Source: JAOUJD01 sp963841815 (GTDB lineage Bacteria; Pseudomonadota; Gammaproteobacteria; Burkholderiales; Burkholderiaceae_F). Taken from it: a stretch of DNA of 22,378 bases. The position numbers were made by a program, and so were the translations under genes. The stretch is from positions 1 to 22,378 of the forward strand of contig CAWJEE010000006.1 in NCBI GenBank assembly GCA_963841815.1, written 5' to 3'. The stretch's first letter is position 1, and every line of letters begins with the position of its first letter. The notes beneath the pieces were generated by a model that did not search any database, was not told the origin of the DNA, and worked only from the letters and a program-made list of their open reading frames with translations. Below, piece after piece: positions 1-8,809 of this stretch.

Positions 1-214
1 CCGCGATGGGCGAGGCCGCGCAGTGGTGGGGCGGCCTGCTGCCCTACACCCACTACCTGCCGGTGCAGCAGGGGCAGTGGCTGGGCGGCGCCAGCGCCAG
101 CGCCTGGGCGCAGGGCATGGCGCCGCTGCTGCTGTTCATTGCCGTGCCCTTGCTGGTCGGCCTGCCGCTGCTCGGCCGGGCGGTGCGCCAGCCGGCGCGC
201 TGGGGGGGCGATGA
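1..214 (+). CDS. ABC-2 type transporter permease, C-terminal end (partial)
   Basis: This is the 3' end of an integral membrane permease of an ABC-2 exporter; the start lies before the window. The first 66 or so visible residues (reading from base 3) contain PYTHYLPVQQGQWLGG, typical of the region before the last transmembrane helix in this family, then a hydrophobic helix (LLLFIAVPLLVGLPLLG) and a short basic tail. In the sequenced frame there is no stop until 794. A one-base shift inside the seven-G run at 202-208 brings in TGA at 212-214, which overlaps the ATG at 211 of the next permease (ATGA). That tight coupling is normal for paired ABC-2 permeases, so I place the real end at 214. Substrate unknown; such pairs usually work with an HlyD-type membrane-fusion protein and an ATPase, which would lie upstream. 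Confidence 0.65.
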   Translation, partial: RDGRGRAVVGRPAALHPLPAGAAGAVAGRRQRQRLGAGHGAAAAVHCRALAGRPAAARPGGAPAGALGGR

Positions 215-1368
215 CGTTCTGGCGCGCGCTCGCGGCCACGGTGATCGCCGCGCTGCGCGACCGCGGGCTGGTGATCATGTTCGTGGCGGCGATCCCGGTG
301 TACTCGTTCTTCTATCCGCTTGCCCTACGCGACGCAATCGGTGCGCCATGTGCCGCTGGTCGTGGTCGATCTCGACGCCAGCCCGATGTCGCGCGACATC
401 GTCTCGCGGCTGTCGGCCGTGCCGTCGGTGCGCGTCGACGGCAGCGCGTCATCGGTCGACGAGGCCCGCGGCGCGCTGGCCAGCGGGCAGATCGCCGGCA
501 TCGTGCTCGTGCCGGAGAACTTCGCGCGCGATGCGGTGCGTGGCACGCCGACCGCCGTCACCGTGTTCGGCAGCGGCGCCTACCCGGTGCAGGACAAGGC
601 CGTGCTCGGCAGCGTCGGCGCGGTGTTGCAAGGCGTGGCGGCCGAAGTCGCCGCGTCGCGCGTGGCTCACCAGGGCGCACCGGCGGGCGCGCTGCTGCAG
701 TCGGCGCGCGCCGGGCCGGCCTTCATCGACCAGCCGCTGTACAACCTGGCACGCGGCTACGGCAGCTACGTGGTCGTGGCGGTGGGCATCCTGATCGTGC
801 AGCAGGTGATGCTGATGGCCATCGCCTCGCTCGTCGGCACCTGGCTCGAAGCGCGCGCCGGCACGCTGTTCGGCACCGCGCGGGTGGGCTTGAGCGCGTT
901 CGTCGGCACGCTCGTCGGCTTCGCCTTGTTCGTGTTCCTGGCGCTGCTGTACTTCATCGGTTTCGTGTTCTGGTTCCAGGACTATCCGCGCGGCGGCAAC
1001 TTCTGGCGGCGCGCTGGCCTTTGCCGCGGCTCACCGCGCTGACCGTGGCCAGCCTCGGCATCGCGCTCGGCGCGTGGTTCGCCGACCGCGAGCGCGCCTT
1101 CCAGGTGCTGCTGGCCACCTCGGTGCCCTTCGTCTTCATGAGCGGCATCGTCTTCCCGCGCGAGGCCATGCCGGCGCCGATCAACGCACTGGCGATGCTG
1201 ATCCCGACCACGCCCGGCATCTTCGGCTTCGTCAAGCTGAACCAGATGGGCGCCAGCTGGAGCGAGATCCGGCCCGAGTTCCTGAACATGGCGGCGCTGC
1301 TGTTGCTGTATGGCGCCGCTGGCGCGGCCTGGGCCGTGCACTGGCGGCGCCGAGGAGGTGCCGGGTGA
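211..1368 (+). pseudogene. ABC-2 type transporter permease (YhhJ/YbhR-like), at least two frameshifts
   Basis: This is the second membrane permease of the ABC-2 exporter. It begins at ATG 211 (MTFWRALAATVIAALRDRG, then a first transmembrane helix ending VYSFFYPL). The frame moves at about 320, where one extra T in CCGCTTGCCC separates FYPL from PYATQSVRHVPLVVVDLD, the conserved start of the large periplasmic domain. It continues in the second frame through several transmembrane helices to FWFQDYPRGGNFW, and returns to the first frame somewhere in 1005-1035 to give LTALTVASLGIALGAWFADRERAF and a conserved end including FVFMSGIVFPREAMP. The reconstructed protein is about 386 residues, the usual size. 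Both sides of each break look conserved, so sequencing error is plausible; as written the gene cannot make a full protein. It overlaps the preceding permease (ATGA) and the next gene (GTGA at 1365). Confidence 0.75.
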
Positions 1369-1482
1369 CGAGTCAGCTACGCGCGGGCTGGTACGGCTTT
1401 GGTCGCGCTGCTGCTCGCCGGCTGCGCGTCGCGGCCATCGAACCCGCCACTCGCGCAATAGGACCACGATTACGGTTACCGC
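1365..1482 (+). pseudogene. Disrupted lipoprotein leader of the patatin-like protein
   Basis: GTG 1365 overlaps the permease stop (GTGA) and would start MTSQLRAG. A one-base frame change at about 1385-1393 then gives TALVALLLAGCASRPSNPPLAQ, a textbook signal peptide with the lipobox LAGC, so the mature protein would be a lipoprotein anchored through that Cys. An in-frame TAG follows at 1459-1461, then DHDYGYRLSNLQAERGD runs in the same frame straight into the patatin body. TAC instead of TAG would read Q-Y-D-H-D-Y. The leader therefore belongs to the gene at 1483-2745 but is cut off by one frameshift and one nonsense codon in this sequence. Confidence 0.6.
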
Positions 1483-2745
1483 TTGTCGAACTTGCAGGCC
1501 GAGCGCGGCGACCCCGAGTTCGGCCTGGTGGTGGCCATGTCGGGTGGCGGCACACGCGCGGCGGCGTTTTCCTACGGCATCCTCGAGGAACTGCGCCGCA
1601 CCATGGTGCCCACGCCCACCGGTCCCGGGCGCCTGCTCGATGAAGTCAACATCGTCACCGGTATCTCGGGCGGCAGCTTCACGGCGCTGGCCTATGCGCT
1701 GCATGGCGAGCGGCTGTTCGATGAGTACGAAAAGCGTTTCCTCAAGCGCAACGTCGAGGGTGAGCTTCTCGGCCTGGTGCTGAACCCGCTGAGCTGGCCG
1801 CAGATGTCCGGCGGCAGCTTCACGCGCACCGACCTGGCTGCCGACTACTACGATCGAATCCTGTTCGAAGGCGCCACCTTCGGCGACCTGCGTGGCCGCG
1901 GCGGGCCCTTCACCAACGTCGCGGCCACCGAGGTCACCACCGGTGCGCGCGTCACCTTCAACCAGAACACCTTCGACCTGCTGTGCTCGGACCTGAGCAA
2001 GGTGCGCCTGGCGCGCGCAGCGGCGGCCTCGTCAGCGGTGCCCGGCGTGTTTGCCCCAGTGGGCTTCGACAACCATGCCGGCAGCTGCGGCTTCGACCTG
2101 CGCGCCAATGTGGAACGTGTCTTCGGCCCCGACGCCGCCAAGGGGCCCACAGGCCGGATCACGCTGCGCGACCGCGAGTTCGTGGCGCTGCAGGACGGCG
2201 TGACGCACCGCTACCTGCACCTGGTCGATGGCGGCCTGTCGGACAACGTCGGGCTGCGCTCGGTGCTCGAAGGCCTGGAGGCCTCAGTGGCCAGCGAACG
2301 TTTTCGCCAGGTCTCCGGCTTCGACAAGCTCAAGCGTTTTGCGGTGGTGTCGGTGAACTCGCTAGCCGACCCGGACAACGACTGGGGCACGCACGAGAAG
2401 CCGCCCAACGTCGTGTCGATGCTGATCCGCGCCACCGGCGTACCGATCGATCGCTACAGCTACGAGCAGGTGGAGCTGCTGCGCGACTTCGTACGCGCGC
2501 TGCAGCGCCTGCGCGGCCCCGACGGCCAGCCGCTGGCGGTCGAGTTCTACGCCATCGACATCAACTTCGACGCCATCGCCGACGCCGAAGAGAAGCGGTA
2601 CTTCCGCAACCTGCCCACCAGCTTCGTGCTCAGCAACGAGCAGGTCGATCGGCTGCGCGAAATGGCAGGGCGACTGCTGCGCCAGTCGCCCGACTACCAG
2701 CGGCTGTTGCGCGACCTGGGCACCAGCGTCAAACCCGAGCCATAG
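1483..2745 (+). CDS. Patatin-like phospholipase (lipoprotein body)
   Basis: This is a patatin-fold serine hydrolase, predicted to cleave acyl esters of phospholipids or other lipids with a Ser-Asp dyad. Counting from TTG 1483, the oxyanion-hole loop SGGGTRAA is at residues 20-27, the nucleophile elbow GISGG at 60-64 (Ser62), and the catalytic Asp in VDGGLSDN at Asp249. All key residues are present. About 420 residues are open from 1483 to TAG 2745. TTG 1483 is only the first usable codon after the upstream TAG; the natural start is very probably GTG 1365, giving an envelope lipoprotein (see the leader entry). The gene overlaps the end of the ABC-2 permease, so it may belong to the same transcript and act in membrane-lipid handling; that link is inference. 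The specific lipid substrate is unknown. Confidence 0.85.
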   Translation: MSNLQAERGDPEFGLVVAMSGGGTRAAAFSYGILEELRRTMVPTPTGPGRLLDEVNIVTGISGGSFTALAYALHGERLFDEYEKRFLKRNVEGELLGLVLNPLSWPQMSGGSFTRTDLAADYYDRILFEGATFGDLRGRGGPFTNVAATEVTTGARVTFNQNTFDLLCSDLSKVRLARAAAASSAVPGVFAPVGFDNHAGSCGFDLRANVERVFGPDAAKGPTGRITLRDREFVALQDGVTHRYLHLVDGGLSDNVGLRSVLEGLEASVASERFRQVSGFDKLKRFAVVSVNSLADPDNDWGTHEKPPNVVSMLIRATGVPIDRYSYEQVELLRDFVRALQRLRGPDGQPLAVEFYAIDINFDAIADAEEKRYFRNLPTSFVLSNEQVDRLREMAGRLLRQSPDYQRLLRDLGTSVKPEP

Positions 2746-2914
2746 CTCGAACTGCCACCTCGTGTGCCTGCGCTCGCTTTCGAATCGCCTGGGAACGACC
2801 TGCCGTGCTCCCATCTACCGCAGACAACCTCGTTGTCGCCGCGAGTGCGAGAACTGGACGCTGAGATGCCGGCAAGCGGCCTTCGGCGAGCGACAGGAAA
2901 TGGCCGCGAGCCGA

Positions 2915-3845
2915 TCAGAGACCGGTTAGCTCGTTCAATTGCGCCAGCAGCAGCGCCGACGGTCGGGCTGGCGTGTCTGCATCGGTTACCAGACACAGGA
3001 CAAACCCCTGCGGCGTTGCTCGAAGGTCGATCCCCTCAACTTTCAACTTCGGCTGAAGCCGATGCAGTCCCCGAAGGTCACCGCGACCATCGACGAAGCC
3101 GACCACCGACCCCTTGCAAGCACCATCCGCAACAACGTTGTCGGTGTCTTCTGCAACGGCTGTGAAGAGCCAACCGCCGCTTGGCAATGCCGCTGCGTCG
3201 GTGAACCCGAGCGGAATCCCGTTGATGGCCCCTAGGTCGTAGCGCCGTACCGAGATCGGCTTGATGTTCTTGCGCTCGCGCTCCCTTCATCAGGTGCAGG
3301 AGGTCGCGCAGCCGGTAGTGGACAACGGCATTCACAGAGTCGCCTTTGACTCCTCGGTTGAGCAGCAAAAGCTCACCGGCCGTGACGATGGCGCCTTCGA
3401 TATTGATCTCCCCTTCCAGGATGCTGCGAAGGGGCTTGTAGAGCGGCTTCAGGTCGAACCGGCGAACTTTCTTTGCCACTTTGCCCCGGGCGCTCAGGGC
3501 CATGACGACTCCGACCTGGCGGTTCTTGCGCGACCCCGAGCCAAGCGCGATCAACGCATCGTCTCCGCCAGCTGTCGCTGACGGTAACAAAAGGAGCGTC
3601 TCCACGTCCGGCTTGCGCTTCTTGCGCGCTTCCGTGTCATGGGGGAGATTGCCCGGAAAAACGCGGTGCAATCGACCTGGGCTCCGCCGATCGCGGAACA
3701 CGGCAAGGTGATGTTCGTCATCGGCCATGACATATACGCGACCGTGGGCGCACACGAGGCCGCTCGCCGCACTGAGGTGCGGTTGGCCGCGCGGATGCCC
3801 GTCGACAGTTAGCGTGCGCAGTCGCTTGGGCCTGAGAGTGTTCAT
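2915..3845 (-). pseudogene. DUF6929-like protein, one frameshift
   Basis: This hypothetical protein of about 310 residues resembles the DUF6929 family, which I expect to be beta-propeller-like; its function is unknown. ATG 3845 is preferred because GGAAGG lies 4 bases upstream. The N-terminal part has VETLLLLP and LIALGSGSRKNRQ, matching the family's characteristic LGSGS segment. The frame changes between about 3275 and 3287; beyond it the protein continues as RRYDLGAINGIPLGFTDAAAL, AEDTDNVVADGACKGSVVG, KVEGIDL and VTDADTPARPSALLLAQL, all family-like, to TGA 2915. One single-base indel therefore splits an otherwise conserved protein. It lies 256 bases downstream of the amidase gene on the same strand and converges with the patatin gene. 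Bases 2746-2914 between the convergent genes hold only a short hairpin (GACAAC/GTTGTC, 2823-2837). The family assignment is from memory of conserved motifs. Confidence 0.6.
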
Positions 3846-4101
3846 CGACCTTCCATCTGCCAAATTGGCGGCCTTGGTGTCCACGCTTGCGCTTGTGTTC
3901 GCGTACTGAACGCATCCGCACAGATTCAGCAGACAGGTCCGTTCTCTGCGCCGATGTCCGCTATCGGGCAAATCGACAGTCTATGCAAAGCGGCGGCACT
4001 TGGCCGCGTCCAGCCTACGCGAGCGCGGGGGAGCCGCAGTCATAGGTGCGGGCTTCGAGCAACGCAGGTGGCAACTTTCTCGAATTGAACAGTGTGTGAC
4101 G

Positions 4102-5160
4102 TCAGAAAGGCGCCTTCGCGGCCTTGAATTTTCCCGAGACATCACCAGACAAGCCGATGTTGTCCGGATGCAGGACCATGACCGGCGAGCCGGACGCGAG
4201 CTTGAACTTTGCGAGGTCCGCCCAAATGACGTTTGGACTGGTTGTCAGTTCAAAGAAGTAACGCTTGTTCGTCAGGTCGGTGACCGTACGGTATTCGGTG
4301 TTGTAGATACCGAAGCCCTTGTAGGGCGCGCCGAAAGGAACCGAGACGTTACGGGCAATCGCCAACACCCCTGCCACCGCTTCGCGCTCGGTCTTGGGCT
4401 CCGGCAACATCGACGAGAAGTAAGCGGCCCGCTGAAAGCGGTCGGTGGGCTTGACGTTGCCTGGCAACGGCGTGTCGCTGCTGGGCTTGGAGAAGTCCAT
4501 TTTCTTCAGCAACGCCAACTGCTCGTCATACGGTGGGTCGTTGGTCATCAGCTTGAACTCGCGGCCGTGATGAACGACTCGTTTGCCGCCGATGTATTCG
4601 ATGATGGCGGAATCGCCGCTGGCATCCTCGATGGCAAGATGGACTGTGGTCTTGGTTCCGCGTGCTTCGGTCATCACGATCTGCACCTTCTCCAGCAAAG
4701 CGAGCGCCTCCGTGACCGTAGCAGCGTTGTCGAGCAGGTACTGCGCCCAAAGGCCGCCATGGATGCCCGGCTTGCTGGGATCGCGGGGTCCAAAGTCGGC
4801 AGCGTTGAGGAACAGCATATGCACGCCGAGGCCGCGCTCGTTCAGTCCGTCGGCAGTGCCAACGCCGTAAATCGTCGTCACCAGACTTCCGTACTTGGCC
4901 GACCAGGAAAGCGCGTTGTCCTTGACCACAATATCTGGCCCCAGACGCCCGCCATTTCGCTTGACGCCACGCGGAAAGACGGTGAGAACGGGCTCCGTCG
5001 ATTCTGGCCAGTCCATCGTTCGTCCAACCACGACCGCAAGCTTGTTGTCATTCCACAAGATGCGCGAGCAAGCATCGGCGACTTCGATCGGACCGAGCGC
5101 CAGAACCATTACAGCCACTGCGCCACACGTTGCGTGGCCCATCTTCGTTCGACTCATCAT
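4102..5160 (-). CDS. Secreted choloylglycine hydrolase family amidase (linear amide C-N hydrolase)
   Basis: This is an Ntn-hydrolase of the bile-salt hydrolase / penicillin V acylase family (PF02275), 352 residues. Residues 1-30 form a signal peptide ending ADA, and cleavage exposes Cys31 (CSRILW) as the N-terminal nucleophile, the maturation mode of this family. Other active-site positions are visible: Arg47 and Asp50 in GRTMDW, Asn107 in DGLNERGLG, Asn207 in LMTNDPP, and Arg241 in DRFQRAAY. The enzyme should hydrolyse amide bonds in the periplasm. In Gram-negative bacteria relatives act on penicillin V and on long-chain N-acyl homoserine lactones; the substrate here cannot be read from sequence. 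ATG 5160 is preceded by AGGA at good spacing. It stands alone, with 256 bases to the DUF6929-like gene and 576 to ppdK. Confidence 0.88.
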   Translation of the reverse strand: MMSRTKMGHATCGAVAVMVLALGPIEVADACSRILWNDNKLAVVVGRTMDWPESTEPVLTVFPRGVKRNGGRLGPDIVVKDNALSWSAKYGSLVTTIYGVGTADGLNERGLGVHMLFLNAADFGPRDPSKPGIHGGLWAQYLLDNAATVTEALALLEKVQIVMTEARGTKTTVHLAIEDASGDSAIIEYIGGKRVVHHGREFKLMTNDPPYDEQLALLKKMDFSKPSSDTPLPGNVKPTDRFQRAAYFSSMLPEPKTEREAVAGVLAIARNVSVPFGAPYKGFGIYNTEYRTVTDLTNKRYFFELTTSPNVIWADLAKFKLASGSPVMVLHPDNIGLSGDVSGKFKAAKAPF

Positions 5161-5538
5161 GAGATTCCTGTGCTCGGTGAAATAGCGGTTGACCGAATGT
5201 CGGGAAACGCAGTCCGGCTGCGCTGTAGTGTGCAGAGGACCGCTTTCAGGTTAACTGTAACTTGCGGCGCATGGCCGGTCATGGCCGACTGCCGTCGGCG
5301 GAACAGGTCCTGGAGCGTCTGCTTTGCGGTTGAAAGCCGCCGTGTTGACGACGCGGCGCTCCCGGTTCCCAAGCAGCCATTGGAGCCGGCCCCTTGAAAG
5401 CGCCCGCAAACGTCGATCTTTCACACTCAATTGCTGAGTGGTCCAGAGACCCGTTCACCTGTCGATTTCTTTCGGCACATCCGGGAATTGCCGGCGCCCG
5501 CGCTTCAGAGCAAAAGCCCTTTCAGACTCAATTGTCGG

Positions 5539-5557
5539 GGAACACGAACGGTGTTCC
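5539..5557. repeat. Hairpin, 7-bp stem
   Basis: GGAACAC (5539-5545) pairs perfectly with GTGTTCC (5551-5557) around a five-base loop. It is one of three hairpins downstream of ppdK. There is no U-tract, and the function is unknown. Confidence 0.4.
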
Positions 5558-5597
5558 AGGGCTCCTTTGCCGTTTGCCGTTCGGTCGAGGCCCTTTC

Positions 5598-5622
5598 GGT
5601 CTCCCGCTGGTTATGGGAGACC
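5598..5622. repeat. Hairpin, 8-bp stem
   Basis: GGTCTCCC (5598-5605) pairs perfectly with GGGAGACC (5615-5622) around a nine-base loop. It is the middle of the three hairpins downstream of ppdK. Confidence 0.4.
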
Positions 5623-5677
5623 TGCTCTGCTCGCGCCTCTTCCATTTCGCTATCCGACCCGAAGTAGCCCCAGCTCG

Positions 5678-5705
5678 CCGATGACCGCGTGACAGCGGTC
5701 ATCGG
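5678..5705 (-). terminator. Strong hairpin after ppdK, possible terminator
   Basis: CCGATGACCGC (5678-5688) and GCGGTCATCGG (5695-5705) form a perfect 11-bp stem with a six-base loop, 31 bases beyond the ppdK stop. On the minus strand no U-run follows, so it may act as an RNA 3'-end stabiliser or a terminator without a canonical U-tract rather than a classical intrinsic terminator. Confidence 0.5.
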
Positions 5706-5736
5706 GCACGGCACCTGAACTACACGGCAGGTGCGA

Positions 5737-8530
5737 TCAGTCCGGGTCGACGTACGTGCCTTCCAGGAGCTTGGCCTGTGCCGCGGCGAGCCGCGCCACC
5801 GGCACGCGGGGGCCGGAACACGAAACGTAAGTGAGCCCGATGTGATGGCAGAAGTGGATCGAGGCCGGGTTCCCGCCGTGCTCGCCGCAGATGCCGACCT
5901 TGAGGTCCGGCTGCGTTTCGCGCCCCTTCGTGACGGCCAGCTTCATGAGCTGTCCCACGCCCTTGATGTCGAGCACCTCGAACGGGTTGTCCTGCAGGAT
6001 GCCCGTCTCGGTGTAGGCCGGCAGGAACTTGTTCTCGGCGTCCTCGCGGCTGAACGAAAACGTCGCCTGGGTGAGGTCGTTGGTACCGAACGAAAAGAAC
6101 TCGGCGGTCTCCGCCATCCGCCCGGCGCGCACGCAGGCGCGCACCACCTCCATCATCGTGCCGAACTTGAACTTCACGTTGATGCCATGCGTCAGTTCCA
6201 CCACCTTGTGGATGCGCTCCACGTAGCCATGAATGCGCTTGAGCTCCTCCACCGTGGCCACCTGCGGCACCATGATCTCCGGGTAGACCTCGACTCCCTC
6301 GCGCGCGCACAGCGCCGCGGCCTCGAGGATCGCCCTGATCTGCATCGAGTAGATCTCCGGATAGGTGATCCCCAGGCGCACGCCGCGATGGCCGAGCATC
6401 GGATTGACCTCTTCGAGCGCGCGCACCTTCTTGAGAATCGCCTCCTTGCGGTGAATCACGTCGTCTTCGAGGTGTGATTCCTCGAAGGCGTGCAGCCCGA
6501 TCACAAGCCGGGTCAGGCCGTCGGCGTATTGCTGGTAGAGCTTCGGGTTCAGCAGCTTGAGCGTGTCGGGCAGTTCCTTCAGCCCCTTGATGCTGTCGTT
6601 GAGCTGGTGCAGGTGTGCGATCTCGAGCTCGAGCTGCGCGGCCGTGGGCAGGAATTCGTGCATCGGCGGGTCGAGCAGGCGCACCGTCACCGGCAGCCCC
6701 CTCATCGCCTTGAAAATGGCCTTGAAGTCGGCGCGCTGGATCGGAAGCAGGCGGTCCAGCGCGGCCTGGCGTTCCTCCGGTGTCCCGGCGAGGATCATCT
6801 CCTGCACGATCGGCAGGCGATCGGTGCTGTTGAACATGCGCTCGGTGCGTACCAGCCCGATTCCGACGGCGCCGAACTGCCGCGCGCGGCCAGCATCCTC
6901 GGGCGTGTCGGCGTTGGCCATGACCTTCAGCCGCGCCACTTCATCCGCCCAAGCGAGCAGCGTGACCATTTCGCCCGAAAACTTGGCCTCGACGGTCGGC
7001 ACTTCACCGGCGTAGACATGCCCGGTGCCACCGTCGATCGTGATCACGTCGCCTTCGTGTAGCGTGGTCTCGCCGATGACGGCGCGGCGCGCCTTGTCGT
7101 CGATCACGATCTGCTCGCAGCCTGATACGCAGGGCTTGCCCATGCCGCGCGCAACGACCGCCGCGTGGGAGGTCTTGCCACCGCGGCTGGTGAGGATGCC
7201 CTGCGCCTGGAAGAACCCGTGGATGTCCTCGGGTTTGGTCTCCTCGCGCACGAGGATGATTCGTTCGCCTGCCAGTCCCTTGCAACTCGGCCGTATCGGC
7301 ATCGAACACGATGCGCCCCGAGGCCGCGCCGGGCGAGGCGGGAAGCCCCTGCGCCAGTGATTTTCCGAAGAAATTCGGCGACAGCTGTGGCACCAGAAGC
7401 TGCTCCAACTGGGCCGGCTCGACCCTGAGCAGCGCCCGCTCCTTGGTGATCAGCCCTTCGCTGTACATCTCCACCGAGGTGCGCACCATCGCCCGCGCAT
7501 TCATCTTGCCGTTGCGGGTCTGCAGGCAGTAGAGCGTGCCCTTCTCGATCGTGAATTCGAAGTCCTGCACTTCACAGTAGTGCGACTCCAGCCGATTGCT
7601 CAGTTCCAGCAGCTGGCGGTAGATCTCCGGCATCTCCATTTCCAGCTCGGCGATCGGCTTGGGCGTGCGAATGCCGGCGACTACATCCTCTCCCTGCGCG
7701 TTGACAAGGTATTCGCCAAAGATCAGTTTCTCGCCGGTTCCTGGATTGCGCGTGAACCCCACGCCGGTGCCGGAGTCGTTGCCCATGTTTCCGAACACCA
7801 TGGTGCAGATGTTGACCGCGGTGCCGTTGGCCATGTCCGGTGTGATCTTGAATTGCCGGCGGTAGTCCACCGCGCGCTTGCCCATCCAGGAACGGAACAC
7901 CGCGCCGACGGCAATCTCGAGCTGTTCATACGGATCGTGCGGAAACGGCCTTCCGGAATGGCGCTTCACGATGTCGAGGAAGTCACCCGCGAGTTCCTTG
8001 AGGTGATCGGCGTCGAGCTCCAGATCCACCCGCGCGCCGTACTTCCTCTTGACGGCCGCCATGCGCTCGTCGAAGTGCTCGTCGGCGACCCCCAGGGCAA
8101 TCTTGCCGAAGAGCTGGATGAAGCGACGATAGGCGTCGTAGCCGAATCGCTCGTTCGAGGTCTTCCCGATCAGCGCTTCCAGCGAGGCTTCGTTGAGGCC
8201 GAGGTTGAGGATCGTGTCCATCATGCCGGGCATCGACATGGCCGAACCCGATCGCACGGAAACGAGCAGCGGGTTCGTGCCGCTGCCGAAGCCCTTGCCG
8301 GTCTTCTTCTCCAGCAGGCTGACATGGCCACGGATCTCGTCCATCAGGCCGGCGGGAAGCTGGTTCTTCTCGAGATAGACCAGGCATGCCTCGGCCGAGA
8401 TGACGAATCCGGGCGGCACATTCAGGCCCAGTTGCGTCATCTCGCACAGGTTGGCTCCCTTGCCTCCCAGCAACATCTTGTTCTTGCCGTCGCCGTCCTC
8501 GAACGCATAGAGGTACTTTCTGTTATTCAT
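5737..8530 (-). pseudogene. ppdK: Pyruvate, phosphate dikinase, one single-base frameshift
   Basis: PPDK interconverts pyruvate + ATP + phosphate and PEP + AMP + PPi in the cytosol. The reconstructed product is about 930 residues. ATG 8530 starts MNNRKYLYAFEDG (GAGGGAG lies upstream at loose spacing), followed by the ATP-grasp half with LLGGKGANLCEM and VSVRSGSAMSMPGMMDT. The phosphohistidine domain has GGKTSHAAVVARG, with the catalytic His codon at 7165-7167 (about residue 455). The PEP/pyruvate TIM barrel ends with GICGEHGG, whose Cys codon is at 5887-5889. One extra base in the C-run at 7276-7278 separates ADTAELQ from GLAGERIILVREETKPEDIHG; removing it restores the frame. As sequenced, translation would stop early and lose the His and PEP domains. 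Because everything else is conserved, I favour a sequencing error, but a recent inactivating mutation cannot be excluded. It lies downstream of, and in the same direction as, the PDH-like operon, 279 bases from its last gene. Confidence 0.85.
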
Positions 8531-8809
8531 TTGTCGTCGGCTCCCTCGGTCAATGCGCATCTCGGCAATCGTGACGCAGGCTCGTGGACGATAGAGGGTC
8601 CCACGGGCGAATCGTTGATCGTATCGGGGTCGTTTGCGTTCAACGCGAAGCGACCAGGCCGAGCCGTTGCTGCCCTTCCGGTCCCCTCCAAGGGACGGGT
8701 GCGTCCGCCTTGTTCATCCCGCCCACGATCCGCTGCCGGTGGGAGATAGACAGTCGCCGATCCGTCCTGCGGCACGCCGTCGTCGCGGGCTGTGCCCGAC
8801 GCCCGCGCC

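Larger units (their letters stand above)
5161..5736. other. 576-base gene-poor region between ppdK and the amidase gene
   Basis: No open frame here resembles a protein I know. It holds three separate perfect inverted repeats: 5539-5557, 5598-5622 and 5678-5705. It also holds an imperfect 13-base direct repeat, TCACACTCAATTG at 5421-5433 and TCAGACTCAATTG at 5522-5534 (one mismatch, 101 bases apart). The part next to 5160 must contain the amidase promoter, but I cannot mark a convincing -35/-10 pair. The part next to 5737 is the 3' region of ppdK. Confidence 0.5.

Noticed and set aside
4000..5397. Plus-strand open frame of about 465 codons opposite the amidase gene
   Set aside because: The minus-strand reading gives a complete choloylglycine hydrolase with signal peptide and active site; the plus reading has neither.
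5394..5714. Short open frames in several phases in the gene-poor region
   Set aside because: Overlapping small frames on both strands, no ribosome site, no similarity I recognise; the region is better described by its hairpins.
8607..8625. Possible FNR half-site TTGAT upstream of ppdK
   Set aside because: Only one half matches (TTGATCGTATCGG); the second half needed for a dimer site is absent.
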